From positions 6,015,495-6,079,494 of the forward strand of contig CM025851.1 of assembly GCA_003952965.2 (NCBI GenBank): 64,000 bases of DNA, written 5' to 3'. The DNA is from Morella rubra. Lineage: Eukaryota > Streptophyta > Magnoliopsida > Fagales > Myricaceae. Below the pieces are notes generated by a model. That model ran no database searches. It saw only the letters and a program-made list of their open reading frames with translations, and was not told the origin of the DNA. Shown here piece by piece: positions 10,170 to 23,054 of the stretch; position 1 is the stretch's first letter, and every line of letters begins with the position of its first letter. Made by a program: the position numbers and the translations under genes.

Positions 10170-13100
10170 ATGGATGATTACGCAGAACAAACTCATTTCG
10201 AAGATGATCAACTCGGTTATAATGGAGAAGAATTTCATGAAGAGTTCCAAGACCTGGAACATCAACAACAGGAACGAGAACAATTCGATTCCGAGCCGCG
10301 GTTCGAACCAGGAGAGAGCGTAGACGTTGCAGGCAATGGGATGAGGCACTCGACCGGTCACCGTGACTCGGTGTCTCCAGGGTTAGTTAGGTTTTCTTTT
10401 GGGATTGGATGTTGAGTATTATAGGCTATTATAGAAAGATTTTTGTTATATACCCCGGGGGCTTGTTATTGATATTTTTGAAACATTCTCGAATCGATGT
10501 AAGTGAATTTTTTTTTTTTGGTTTTTTTATCTCTGTGATATAGAAAACTATTCGTTGGAGGCATTTCTTGGGAGACTACTGAAGGTACTTTAAGCTCCTT
10601 TTATATACATTTTTTTTTAGATTACATTGTTTAGGAGTTGTTCTTTGCGTTTTGGAGGTCAATCATTATGTTTACTCTGGAGATTGTATATTTATCATTT
10701 CAAATAGGGAAAGAATTGGTTTTCACTGAATACTGGGGGATCCCCGAAGCTCCTTTTTCTTCTTCTTCTTCTTCTTCTTTGTTTTAGAAATATATGTCAC
10801 GAAGCATTGTTGTCTCTAGCTGTTTAAGCAGATTTGGGACAAGATAGACTCGGTTACTTCATGTTTAAGCAGATGTTAGCTGTGTCCGTATACGGGGAGA
10901 ACAGCGGTTTAATGGAATGTTTGCCTGCTGGTCATTTAGCTATGAAATTCAAAAAGTTAATTCACGTGCTTCTATTAATTGATTTATGTTATGCCAATTT
11001 ATGTGGTTTCTTGTTGTGTTGGTTCTCTATAGTGGCTAAACTATTCTTTTGCTCCTGAGATATTTGAAAGGTCCCACTCCAGTCCCTCTAGATTTTAAAG
11101 TATAAACTGCACTTTACTTTCGAACTACCACCTCATTGTTTTGAGTGCGTCAACACAATTTGCGTTGCTGCAACTTGCTTCCAAATTAGAAGTCTTGGTT
11201 GTATTTGCCCTCTCGGTTCAAATCAGATGTTACATCACACAGGAAATATATGGGATAATGAAACTGCCCCTAGTATGGGAACGGTTTGTCCTGGAAACAA
11301 AGGAAATGTTGTAGATCTAAATGAAAAAAGAAAAGATTTTTTTTGAAAATGCACATCTTCTTTTCTACATTGAGCCTATGCACACATAGCAAGAGAAAGG
11401 TTTTGTTGGTAGACATGGTGGTGACTCTGCCTTTGATGCTGGAGGCACCTGACCTTGCCATACTTCTGGTCTACAGTTGGTGCTCGCTCAAATCCCTTTG
11501 TGGGTTCTCCAAGATTTCATCTTTTGGAAATTTGGGTTTCGCCTTTTGCGGCCTGATTAGGAGATTCCTCTTTGATAGTGTTATTGTCCCAACATGGTTT
11601 TTGGTCCTTTATCTAGATTTCACTGGCAATACTTCGGCCAATCTTACAATTTGGGGCCCAAAATTCAGGAAGCAACGCCCAAAGTATTTAGGCATGCAGA
11701 TGTTTTTGTTTCAGTAGGAGTTCAATCCCATTGCAAGGTTGACCCATTTAGCCACGATGAGTGATTTGCTGATGTGGTTGATCTTAGGGCATTGAGGTGG
11801 TCAGGCCTGATGGCTATTTTTTTTGTTGGGTAACAGTGACCTCGTGTGAAGGCCTCTCTCTGTGTAGTTTTATGGTATTGGTGTGTTTTTTTTCCTTTGA
11901 ATGGATTGGGATGGTTTTGCCATTAGAGTCGGAGATGAAAGATAAGGACAAGCTTGGTAAAGTTTCGGTCTTGATCACGACTTTCCTTTTGGTGATGTGC
12001 AGAGGGATTGGAAATGTAGGGTTGCTTTGCTTTTTATTCTCTGAATTTTTTTTTTGCATTGCCTCTTATGGCGAACCTGGATGAGTGGCCATTATGTAAT
12101 CTTAAAGTTCCACTTGAAGCACCGCTTGCAAATTTGCTCAATGCTAAGCAAAACCTGCATTTTGAATGTTCACATGTTTTGTTCTTTTATAGATATAAAG
12201 ACCATAATTTATGAGCAACACACTCATTTTCATTCTAGGGCAATTTGGCCATTGATCTGATCTGGAATTGGGGATAAAAGTGAAACCAAAGGTTTGGATG
12301 AGGAGGCAAGTTACAGTGTTCCAAAGTTTGGTGTCGTGTTTGAGAATGAGTTGGGAATTTGGGGTTCACCCGTGAATGTACCTTTTGATGAAAGTTACAA
12401 TTCCACCCTTGAATTAGTAACAGCACATTTGTAAATTCCAACATATATCCGTGCCTACAATTAAGATTAGGATGAAATTTAAATTGTACGAAACAAATTG
12501 GAAGGTAATACATGGGGGACAAAAGGTATTTTCTTAGCCTAATTTAATCCGTTTATACAAGTTCTTACTCTTTCTGCTTTTGTGAATCACAAGGAATAAG
12601 GAAAGCCTGTGAACTGTGGTTCTACAGAGGTAGGCTGAGGCTGAGATTATGTAGAAGGTGGCAAGACATCTTATCTTACATGGGTTGGAACGTTTCCATT
12701 TTCATTGCAGTGTGTGGTGTGCCTTTCCTTTTTTCTTATCTCAAACACTGACCATTACATATTTTGGGCAATTTAGTCTCCTTTATCTTCCAATGCATTA
12801 GTGGATGCAGTGCTTAGGTTAAGAATGTGAAGATAGTGTTATTGCCGGTAATAGTTCATATCTCAGGTTTTGAAATCTGGTTTTGTGGTTGTAACATTCT
12901 TAAATTGTGATATCCACCTTTACTTATCTTCCAAGACTTATTGTTTTGAACACGTGATGAGGATCCAGAGTTCCTATTTGTGAGTGGGATGATAGGGTAA
13001 CAAACCTTTTGCTATTACCCTTGATCGTTTTGCTATCTGTAGTCTGTAAGCAGAATATATGCGTGATATGGTAATTATGCAATGGAGGTTGAACTTCACC

Positions 13101-15589
13101 TGTGAAAATAACTGAGTATTGTTATGGCTAGGTTTTGTCGTAGCTTAAGCGTGCCAATTTGACCATTTGTCTTCTGTGGAGATTAAGATTAATAAGTGTG
13201 GTTTTATCTTCAACTGTGGGAGAAATAAATTAGTGCATGAACTTTGTATTGATATCCTTTGTGAAGTCAGGCTCAATGATTTACCCAAAAAGAAGTCAGA
13301 CTCAATGAGAAGTTCTGAGTGAAGAAGTAACTTGGTCTTCCTGGGTATGGATTCTAATGCAAAATAAGGGTATAGATCTAGAGATATCTTGGTCATAGAA
13401 TTATGGTTTGACATGTGAAGAAACTTTCTCAATGGGTTCTGGGAGCTTGTGGTTCTCCAGCCTGTGCATGGAGAAGGACTTTGACTTTGAGGACATCTGC
13501 AATGCTGGACCAGACCTGATTTGTGAAATTTCAAGGTTGCCCTAGCTCATAGAAGTTTTGTTATTTCTATGTTATGCTATATTTTGTATTCAGTTCATGA
13601 TTGTCAAGTTTTATTGCTGCATCTAGACCTTGTCGGTGCAAAAAAAAAAAAAAAACCTAGACCAAGTTGGTAGAAACAGCGTTGTATAAGCACACCCAAT
13701 ATTGGGAGTAGGTTTTATTAAGTTGAGTTCCATCGCATAAATTTCTCAATAGACCGGCTTGGGTTCAAGTCGTACTAGCATGGTTGGCTCAGCCCATTGC
13801 AACCCCTGATCACAAGCTGTTGCAGTTGTCAAAGCAGAATAAGATCTTATTTGGAATTCAGTGGGATAACATTAACAAAATCGTTGCCTTTTTTGTCTTA
13901 TTTTTGTTTGTCAGAGCATATGGAAGTGTAGCTTATTCTTTACTATGGATTCTTTAATTGAATGGGAGTCATCACCCACACAAAACAACATTTGGCAAGG
14001 TTATCATCTTTTCAACTTCTAAAACTGATTTGATTGGTGCAATGAATTAATGTTGAAATATGTTGTCAAATGCACTGGACTCAATGTAATGCAGTACTTG
14101 GCTGCTTGCTTGCTTCAAGGATATGATGCAGAAGGGTGAATATCAGTTTAAACAAGATTTATTTGTACGAGTAGTCTCTTTTTTTTTAGGGGACAGGTAT
14201 GTCCCTTGTCATTTGTATTTGTAGGTTCTTTTTTGGCAGAAGAGAGAGAAGAGGGTGGTACAGGATTAATGGTAGATTTAGGATGACAGTTGCTTTGAAA
14301 TATTTGTTTCTTTTCCAATTACCATATTCTCATCTATCCCTCAAACAGTTTTAGCTCTCCTTTTTGTCCGCCTTACCCGCTATGATGATTTGGTTTTCAG
14401 AAACTTTTGCTAATTACTTCAGCAAGTATGGGGAAATTACAGATTCTGTAATAATGATTGATAAACATTCGGGAAGGCCACGGGGGTTTGGGTTTGTAAC
14501 ATTTGCTGACCAAGCAGTTGCTGATAAGGTTTTGGAGGAAGACCATGTTATAGATGGCAGAACGGTAACCTTTGCCGTCCCACTTCCCTATTGTGCATCG
14601 TTTACATATACTTTTGTTTAGCATACTTATTTACTAGTGGTTTTCCCTGATGGATAATGGAATTGTTCCCCCATCAGATAGAAGTGAAGAGGACAGTGCC
14701 GAGGGAGGATATGGAGGTGAAGGGGGTGTCAAAAACGACGAAGATTTTTGTCGGTGGGATACCACCATCTTTGACTGATGGTAAACGAAGTCCAACACAC
14801 CATTTTGACGTTCATAAGATTAGATCCATTACTGGAAGTGTTGGAAATTTTTCTTTAACTGATGTTAGAATGTTGCAGGAGAGTTGAAGGACTATTTCTC
14901 TTCTTATGGTAGTATCATTGAGCACCAAATTATGCTGGATCATAAAACTGGCCGGTCTAGAGGCTTTGGGTTTGTCACTTTTGATAGTGAAGAAGCTGTA
15001 GAAAATATTTTTGTGGAGGGAAAAATGCATGAACTTGGAGGCAAGAAGGTTAGTCAAAGAAGATATCTGAAGATTCTAATTGGCATTAGTGTTCAATATA
15101 ATTTCCAAAATGACAGATTATTTAATAATGTGTGCACTGTAATGTGAAATGTAGGTGGAAATAAAGAAAGCTGAACCCAAAAGAGCTGGTGGTGGTTACA
15201 GGGGAAGTGCTACTAAGTCATATGGTGGTTTTGGCAATAGTGCAGCTGGATATGACGGGTATAATCCCGGAGGTCGTGGCAATGGAAAAATGGATAGGGG
15301 TTACAGTGGTTATGATACATATGGTGCGTATGGTGGTTATGGGGAAAACTATGGTGGAGGTTCTGCCAGTTTCTATGCTGGCTACGGTGCATATGGATAT
15401 GGATTTGGATATGGTGCGCCCATGTATGGAACTGCTGGTTATGGCATTCCTGTTGGTTATGGTGGACCTGCTGGATATGGTGGTAGTAGAGGATACGGAG
15501 GATTTGGCAGCAGCAGTTATGACGATGACAAAGGATATGAGAGGGATGGTAGTTCCTTGACTAGAAGATACCATCCTTACCAGAAATGA
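10170..15589 (+). CDS. Two-RRM, Gly/Tyr-rich RNA-binding protein (hnRNP A/B-like, RBGD-type)
   Basis: Six exons: 10170-10381, 10544-10584, 14401-14564, 14678-14780, 14879-15048, 15155-15589. All are GT-AG, and the protein is 374 aa. An acidic, Gln-rich N-terminus precedes RRM1 (RNP2 KLFVGGI at 72-78, RNP1 RGFGFVTF at 112-119) and RRM2 (RNP2 KIFVGGI from 161, RNP1 RGFGFVTF at 201-208). A low-complexity Gly/Tyr tail runs from about 240 to 355 (repeated GYGG, YGAYGG), and the protein ends RRYHPYQK. Tandem RRMs bind single-stranded RNA, and such Tyr/Gly tails in plant hnRNP-like proteins promote condensates such as stress granules. Intron 2 is 3,816 bp and splits RRM1 between its RNP2 and RNP1 motifs. 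The next gene is GLYR2, an order I recall from Arabidopsis At1g17640-At1g17650. Some frames over the tail on both strands are artefacts of its repeats. Confidence 0.92.
10585..14400 (+). other. Intron 2 of the RNA-binding protein gene (3.8 kb), no nested gene seen
   Basis: The intron has a GTACTT donor and a TTTTCAG acceptor. It contains a TTC repeat at about 10756-10779, T- and A-tracts and several open frames of 60-130 codons with no recognisable domain. I see no nested gene or intact element. The size suggests insertion of old repeats. Confidence 0.55.
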
Positions 15590-16255
15590 AAATCTCCTAA
15601 CTTCATCGTTTTGGGACCAACATCTAATGTCAATCGGAGGCTAATCGGTTCCTCTTCTTGGAAACCAGTCATGAATATTTTTGGTAATCGAATTACCTGT
15701 GCTACTTTCAATGTTCATTGGTTGCTTCCTTGGGGGGTCAACCAACTGTAATATAATTGTGGAAATAATAAAAAAATTGTAGCGTTGAATTTTAATATGT
15801 TGGCCTAGTGATAATGTTTCTCGGGAAGATTAATTTTGAAGTTGTCAATGACAACCTTGGCAATCATGTGCACCTTGCGACTCTGCACAGAAATAATTGT
15901 GCAGGTGTAAAACTAGAGACCAGTATATTTATTCTGCTACGTAAATTATCCTATTGGCCTTTCAAAAGATATGGCTCATAAAATTCTGTAGAAACTTACG
16001 GATTATATAGCTTACCGAATTCGCTCTGCTGGGCGAAGCTTTCCCCTTGGCAGTCTACCAAATTACCAATACACTGATTTCATAGAAGAACTCACAAAAA
16101 TATGCTTCCAAGCCTGCTTTGCTCATCCTGCCACAGGAATTAGGAATGTCTCTCAGTCGGACGTACTGTCTTGACCTGTGTTACCGCAACCGCTCAATAC
16201 CCTTCTATCTTTTCCTTTATCCAAACAATAGCGGACAAAACTTCTTTGCCTAGCA
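15590..16255. other. Intergenic between the RNA-binding protein and GLYR2 genes
   Basis: This holds the 3' UTR of the upstream gene (AATAATAAAAAAATTG near 15763 is a plausible poly(A) signal region) and the promoter of GLYR2. No ORF or repeat of note is seen. Confidence 0.45.
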
Positions 16256-19200
16256 ATGCGGGCTTTCTCTCTTCTGCCACGAACAGTAAAAGCGGCAGTC
16301 ACGTCCGATTTGGTTAAGGGCAATTACAGTCATCGACTATCTTCAACTGCCATGGCAATGTCCTCCAGCGTTTGCCCTCAGATTCCAAGCCAGTTAAGAG
16401 CAAGACCGATTCATTCCTTCCCCAGAAAACTACCATGTGCTGTTTCTATTAAGGCTTTCTCTTCTCAGTCATCTGATGCCTCGGCTAAAGGTACTCTCTT
16501 AAACTATCTTGATACTTTTTGGATGGGTATCCTCTTTCTGTTTGTTTTCTTTTCTTTTCTTTTTTCCCCTCTTTTCTTTTAGTGTGTAGATGAAGGACAT
16601 GATTAAGATGGCTGGAGAGGAAGTGGGATAAAAATTTCGGGACCTGATTTGGTGCACTTCTGTTTTTAACGGACGCTGGAAAGGTCTTTGGAAATTACAG
16701 AATTTGGTCGACATTCTAATACTTTATGAGCGAGTACTCTGAAGAAGTCAACATTTAGCATTTGAGTACACTTGTGAATTGTGATGCATTATGCTCATCT
16801 CTTTTGTCGGCGGCAGTGGACGTCGTATGATAACGTCGTAGTAGCTCTAGGCATCGCGGCGGTGGGAAACAGGGAAGTGCACTGTGCTGAGGTGTGGCAC
16901 GGTGATGGCATTTGACAACACCGGTGGAATTGGTCTCGTCGCTGGTGCTGGAATGGCAGCAGCAACATGGGAGAAGTGCACGGTGCTGGAATGGCAGCAG
17001 CAACATGGGGGTTGTTTTCTTTTGATGGCATAACTGGTATAGATCGAATAGTTGTGGTCATGCCGGTCGATAGCGAGAATAATTGTGGCAACTGCGCCCT
17101 GGCCAAAAATTACTTGGCTTGGTGGCTGTGACAGTGGTGTTGTTGAAAAAGAGAAGTACATCAAAGGCCCTGTTCCCCGTCTACTTACGCTTTCTTTGTA
17201 GCCATAATGCATTGATCTAGCACCGCTTTTAAGTTTTAATTGACCTGTATAGTACAGTGGCTCAAATATCAACTTAACTTTTTTGTGGTTTTTAACGTGT
17301 TGGGCTACCACACTCACCCGGTCCTCAAATTTTTCAGTGGATGGATTGTCAGCACGGATTGGATTTCTTGGTCTAGGAATAATGGGTTCTCCAATGGCAC
17401 AGAACCTTCTAAAAGCTGGGTATGATTAAACATTCTCCTTAATTGACTGAGAAGCTGACCCATGAGACCCTATTTTTTATTTTTGTTATAATTGAAGTCG
17501 TCAGGAAACCTCTTTATGTTCATACGTTGGGGATAGCAATGAGCAACCATTGAGTTCACTTGAATTATATGACTTCAATTTTCTAGGATTTTTTCTTGAC
17601 TAGAATGTTCTAGTCTACTACATGTTAAAATTCATAATATCCTCTGAAGTTTAACCCCCTTATTGGCATGTTACAGGTGTGATGTGACCGTTTGGAATAG
17701 GACCAAGAGCAAATGTGATCCTCTCATAAGCTTAGGTGCAAAGTAAGTGTGTGGTAGCCTCTCAAATTGATATTTCTATGCACTTCTACATCATTATGGA
17801 ATACGTTGAGGCATTGATGATCTCAATGTTAACAAGATTTGGATGAGATCCTTGAGACTTTCGGCTTTTCCTATGACACATGATTGCTCTGCCTAAGGAC
17901 TTGGATGTACCCGTTCCATGCAGCATTGACTGAGCCTGATAACTCAGTCTTCTAAGAGTCGATTAGGCAGATAAACGTTAGTGGGCGAAAAGGATAGCAT
18001 TTTTTCAGTTGAAATCATTGCTTATCCTTGAATTAGGGACTCTGTGTAACCTTCATAATTCCTTTCACTTGGTAATGAAATACTAGAGTTGATTCCAGTT
18101 TTCAACATAAGAAACAGATAAGTTAGGAGAGTCCATGCATTAGGATCTATACATGTTTGTGAGATCTTGGGATGCACAATCATGAACACGCTAGATGTGA
18201 CGGTGCATCATATGATCTATCCTGTAGTAGAAGATTCGATATATGAACATGCTTTAACTATTTTGTTGAACATTTATCTACCTGGAACTAGCTTTTCATT
18301 TGATTTTTGCTGGTGCTTTCATCTTCAACTTCATAAAACCATGGTGTGAGACTTCAATATGGCAATACTTGTCATGCCGGTACTTGTTCTTTTATGCAGA
18401 TATAAATCCTCCCCTCAAGAAGTAGCTATTTCTTGTGATGTCACATTTGCCATGCTTGCTGATCCTGAAAGTGCAGTGCGTATGTCTCATTTAGATTTTT
18501 TTCCTTCCTTCTCACTGCTATCCTAGTTATAGGAACTTATAGCTGCTCTTTATCAGGTGGAGGTTGCTTGTGGGAAGGATGGGGCTACAAGGGGAATGAC
18601 TTCAGGGAAAGGGTACTATCTGTTTGTGTTTGTTCATGATAGTATGTTTTTGTAACCATAATATATGACTCACTGCTCTTAGAACTATACCAGTAGGCTT
18701 GGTAAACTGGACTTTTCTCAATCCTTTTGTATAGATTGGCATTGTGTTTTTTCAGTTGGCATTTCCGAATCTACGCAAGCACTCCATTGGCATTTGATTT
18801 TCTCATATGATATGCATGTTCTTCTTAGGCTGATCCACTTCATGTATGATATATTGGTTGGCACTGACAGGTATGTGGATGTTTCAACAGTTGATGCCGC
18901 CACTTCCAAATTGATAGGTGGACATATTAAAGCTACCGGGGCATCATTTTTGGAGGTGAAGTTACTTTCTTAATCATGTGAAGATATTTGTAGGGCATCT
19001 AAAGTACAAATGATTTGTCCTTTCTTTGGGCCAATGTGATGTTGGGTTATCCCTTTTCTGGTTTTCCGGATTTTCTTAGCTCTCTTGTTTGTATGTGTTA
19101 GGGGTTTTCAGTATAGTCTCTTGTACTGTCGACTCCGTCGTTTTATGTTCTTTGTTTTTCTTCTCTTTAATAAGATTGGCTTACTTATAAAAAAAAAGAA

Positions 19201-21348
19201 CGTGGAACTAATTTGTGCTATTTTCATGTACCTTCGGTACTTTTTCTATAGGCACCAGTTTCAGGTTCCAAAAAACCTGCAGAAGATGGGCAACTGATAT
19301 TTCTTACGGCTGGTAGGCCAGCTTTATTTTTCCTATTCAATGTATTCAATTCACTGCTGGACCCAGACTCAATGTTGTTCCCTCTCTAAGCCGAATACCA
19401 CATATATCCCAAATTGAACGATTAAACTCTATTTGTTCTGTTGATTTATCTGTAAAGTTCTTTCTTTATCTGATCTTATAATCAGTCAGATCTATACTGT
19501 TGGACAATTGTTGTTCATACATTGGTGTACACGTTCAGAATTCAAATCCCACAATACCCTGTAGCAAGCCTAAGTCAAATGGTTGCATTTTTCAGGTGAC
19601 AAATCACTGTATGAAATGGTTGGTTCACTGTTAGACATCATGGGGAAGGTATTGTCTTTTTTGGTATATGTTCTGCTATCCTAGTATGTTCTGATTGCCC
19701 ATTTTAATCTGTTTGTGAATTTATGTTTTTCCCAGTCAAGATTTTACCTTGGGGATGTCGGAAATGGAGCTGCAATGAAACTTGTTGTGAACATGATCAT
19801 GGGAAGGTTCTGCAGAACTCCAATTAAAGTTCCCATTATCATGTGTTTCTGTTATTTCCTATAATGAAATGCTTGCTTGTAAATGTTCCTACAATGTGCA
19901 GTATGATGGCCTCATTTTCTGAAGGATTGCTTCTCAGTGAGAAAGTAGGACTGGATCCAAGGATACTAGTAGAGGTACAGCTCAGAGCATGTCATATCTT
20001 GCTTCATTATTCACTCTTGGTCACCTTTAATTAACTCCATCTATATTCATTGAAATTTGGAACTTTTCTTTAAATGAGAGGATAACCGTTTAAGGATATT
20101 TGATTTTGGGAGGAAGAATAGTTAAGCATAGGCTGCTGGATAGTTCTTTCCAGTTGAGTTTGCTTTGAAGCCTAGCATGTAGGATTGCGGTACAATGACA
20201 AATGTAGGTCTTTTGTCTCTTGAGATGGAGTTCCTTTTGTATCCCATATCAGGGCTCCACCCACCACTGTGAGCACCAATCTCCTAGTCAAAACATTGAC
20301 CTTATACGCTGGTGAAAACTTTTGAGAAAAATCATGTTGTTGCTATCAGTCGAAAAAGTAAATACCAAATAGGATATACGGGTTGCCCTTTTTATTTTCT
20401 GCTATGTTTTATGAAGATGATTCTACATAATGTTAAAAAGCAAAGCTTAATCTCCTATTGTAAAAGTATCTCATTTGATGGCACAATGATTTAGTAGTTT
20501 CATCAAGAATCTTCCGATTTAGTATTCCAGGGGTCTCTACTATTTGCTGGTCAGTTTTTCCTTCTGGGTAGAAGGGGTATCGGGGTTTGATTTCCACAAG
20601 ATGTATTTGTACAAATAAGAATCCCCTTTATCACATGATTTCTTCTTCATATAGATAGATATAGGATCTATGGAGAAATTTCTTAGAAGTATTGCCCCTA
20701 ATAACCAATGAATGACAAGTGCTTTTCCTTGTGTGGATCTCCCAATATCGTCACTATCTGCATGCTATAAATAATACCAAGACTGGATTCCAATTCTCTT
20801 GAGCATGCCGATTTACCATTGGCCTTTCCAGGAGATATTGCTCGGCTAGAGATATATATTCTATTTTTCTTTTTCTTTTTTTAACTCTGCTAGGTACTCA
20901 ATGGTTGTAGTCCATGCACAACTGCTTGTCCTTTGTCTTTCCAACTAATAAGCTTGTTTCTGTTCCAAAAGAAAGTTGTGTCATGATTTCTTTAAATTTC
21001 AGGTTGTCTCACAGGGTGCCATTAGTGCACCAATGTACTCAACCAAAGGACCATCAATGATCCAATCACTGTATCCTACAGCTTTTCCTTTAAAGCATCA
21101 GCAGAAGGTTTGTAGTTCTGCTAGACTGTCAGTATCAGATTCAGGACTTTCTCTGATAATGGGAGTATTAATGGTGGCAGGACCTGAGGCTCGCTCTAGG
21201 ATTAGCAGAATCTGTCTCCCAGCCCACTCCAATTGCAGCAGCTACAAATGAACTATATAAAGTAGCAAAATCTCATGGCCTTAGTGACCAGGACTTCTCA
21301 GCGGTTATTGAAGCACTGAAAGCTAAAGTGCAGAACCCAGCAAAATAG
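16256..21348 (+). CDS. GLYR2: Glyoxylate/succinic semialdehyde reductase 2, organellar (beta-hydroxyacid dehydrogenase family)
   Basis: Twelve exons: 16256-16490, 17338-17419, 17677-17742, 18400-18475, 18557-18612, 18871-18955, 19252-19312, 19596-19648, 19736-19806, 19902-19974, 21003-21107, 21181-21348. All are GT-AG, giving 376 aa. Residues 1-78 form a Ser/Arg-rich transit peptide with almost no acidic residues; Met33 is a possible second start. The Rossmann motif GFLGLGIMG lies at 87-95 (NADPH), VWNRTKSK follows, then the substrate loop [11 protein letters not shown] and [11 protein letters not shown] with the catalytic Lys at 253. The enzyme reduces glyoxylate and succinic semialdehyde with NADPH, detoxifying aldehydes from photorespiration and the GABA shunt. 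The protein is collinear with Arabidopsis GLYR2 throughout, including the [11 protein letters not shown] and KHQQKD blocks. It lies in the same orientation as the upstream RRM gene. Confidence 0.95.
16944..17009 (+). repeat. Two-copy GC-rich direct repeat in GLYR2 intron 1
   Basis: A 28-bp block starting GGTGCTGGAATGG recurs 38 bp downstream without change (16944-16971 and 16982-17009). The surrounding segment, 16800-17180, is GC-richer than the rest of the intron and may be an old insertion. A long minus-strand frame over it is a by-product of the repeat. Confidence 0.6.
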
Positions 21349-23054
21349 AAACACTCGTCTTATATTAGAAGTGAATTTGAGGATGGCCTTTGATAATTGT
21401 TTCTCGGTTGCATCTTCTCCACTATAATTGTCTATTTCGTCTCATACCAGGTTATAAGAGACAAACAATATATGACTCTGTTGTTCTGAATAAATCATGA
21501 GCCTCGAGTTTCTCTTTTATGTATAACTTGTAGGATGGATCTGGTGTGCGTCTGGTCTGCACTTGTAAAGTTTCACTGGCGATCATATGAGCAGGAAATA
21601 ATTGGGATTTTGAGCCTTGATATGGTCAATGATCCATGCCATGTTCTGGGCGTTGAAGGGTCATAACTGAACACACCTGCATAAGGGAAACACTTGCAGA
21701 AATAATCATAAAGGCAGAACAGGGATTCTATCTCGTGGAAGTCAAAGCATCATAGTACTTCAAACGTACTAAGTGATACGACAGCCGGTGCCGATGTTAT
21801 ATTTTGCAAATGAGGCTCTTTTGTAATTTTATACTCTAAATTGCATAGTATAATTTAGAGAGAAATAAACATAAAATGTGGATCTTCTTATCCTGTTCGA
21901 AATTTTATTTGAGTAATATTAAATGTATCATAAAATTTGAGTAGAGAATTGTAAAGAATTATAATCTTTATTTCGCTTTGTTTTTAGATTTTTCTTGAGA
22001 TTCGAGACAATGTTAACTTGATCGGTATTTTTCCTCGCACCAAACACCATACCTACAAAAATACTAGAAAAATGAACCAAGACAAAATTTTCAGTTGAAA
22101 CAGATGCAAAAATAATAACTAAACAAAGAGTCCAGGAAAAATAGATGACTTCTTTCGATAGTCTAAGCTGCAAGTCGAGTCGTTTAGCACCCGAACAAAG
22201 AAACTTCCCTTATGCGATCAACCACCCAACTTGTTTGAAAATATTGGCCATAGAAGTTTTGGATTTTTAGAAACGAACGATCCAAGTGCAGCCCATTATA
22301 ATAAACAAAGAGGAAAAGTAAAACTTATTAGATTAAACAAGTCCTAATTAACGAAGGAAAACAGAGGCAGATGAGTCCGGAAAAATATAAAATAAAAGAG
22401 AAATAAACGAACGAAGAAAATCCAAACTTCCAGCAACAAAACCAATATAATAATATAATTTATAATATTATATTATAGCGGTGAGGGCGTTTGCCTGTTG
22501 CCATCAGCACCCAATTCCTTCCCTTCCCCTAGCGTGCAGAAATAAGGGTAAAGGGCTTGACTCTTTTTTATTCACAGAGAATATCCCTTCTCTCAGAAGT
22601 CGGAGGCACTCGACGACTTTTTTTATAATTATTTTTCTTCCTTAAATTTAGATTTACTTGTTTATTTATTAGGAAAGTTAAATAAAACAAAAGAGAATCT
22701 TATTTTTGAAGTTACTGGAATAAAATCAGAAAATTAATTAGCGTAAACACAGTTGGCGGGGGTCCAACTGATATCATCACGTAGTCACCATTCGGTTGGT
22801 CCGTGCACGCCACGCTCTCTGCGGGGCACGTGACACGCAGAGTCCTGATCATCGTCTTCATCATCAGCATCTTCAGATAAAGAGCCAAAAGACTCCTGTA
22901 AAGTTGAAAACGCGAGGGTGGAGAAACAACGGAATTGAATTCTTGTTTTCCTCTTCCCCCACTTTCCCTCGTTCTCTTTCTCTAGGGTTCGCTTTTGTCT
23001 TGTTTTCTCTCCCCCCGCAAACAACCAGGAACAAACGGGGGAAAAAGAAAGGAA
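21349..23054. other. Intergenic, GLYR2 3' flank and NAP1 promoter/5' UTR
   Basis: The region is very AT-rich at 21830-22780 and shows no gene. About 150 bp before the NAP1 start the sequence becomes CT-rich (about 22930-23020), typical of a plant 5' UTR. Confidence 0.5.

Noticed and set aside
11343-11717. 124-codon frame in the 3.8-kb intron, checked as a nested gene
   Set aside because: No domain, atypical composition and no conserved splice context.
13740-13800. tRNA/SINE-like B box (GGGTTCAAGTC) in the RRM gene intron
   Set aside because: No matching A box or cloverleaf arms seen; one box alone is not evidence.
15189-15574. Long open frames on both strands over the RRM gene's last exon
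   Set aside because: They are shadows of the Gly/Tyr repeat; Met/Val- or Ser/Thr-rich low-complexity translations with no family match.
16847-17317. 156-codon minus-strand frame in GLYR2 intron 1
   Set aside because: It covers the GC-rich direct repeat and translates into repeated PCCCC-like blocks; no domain.
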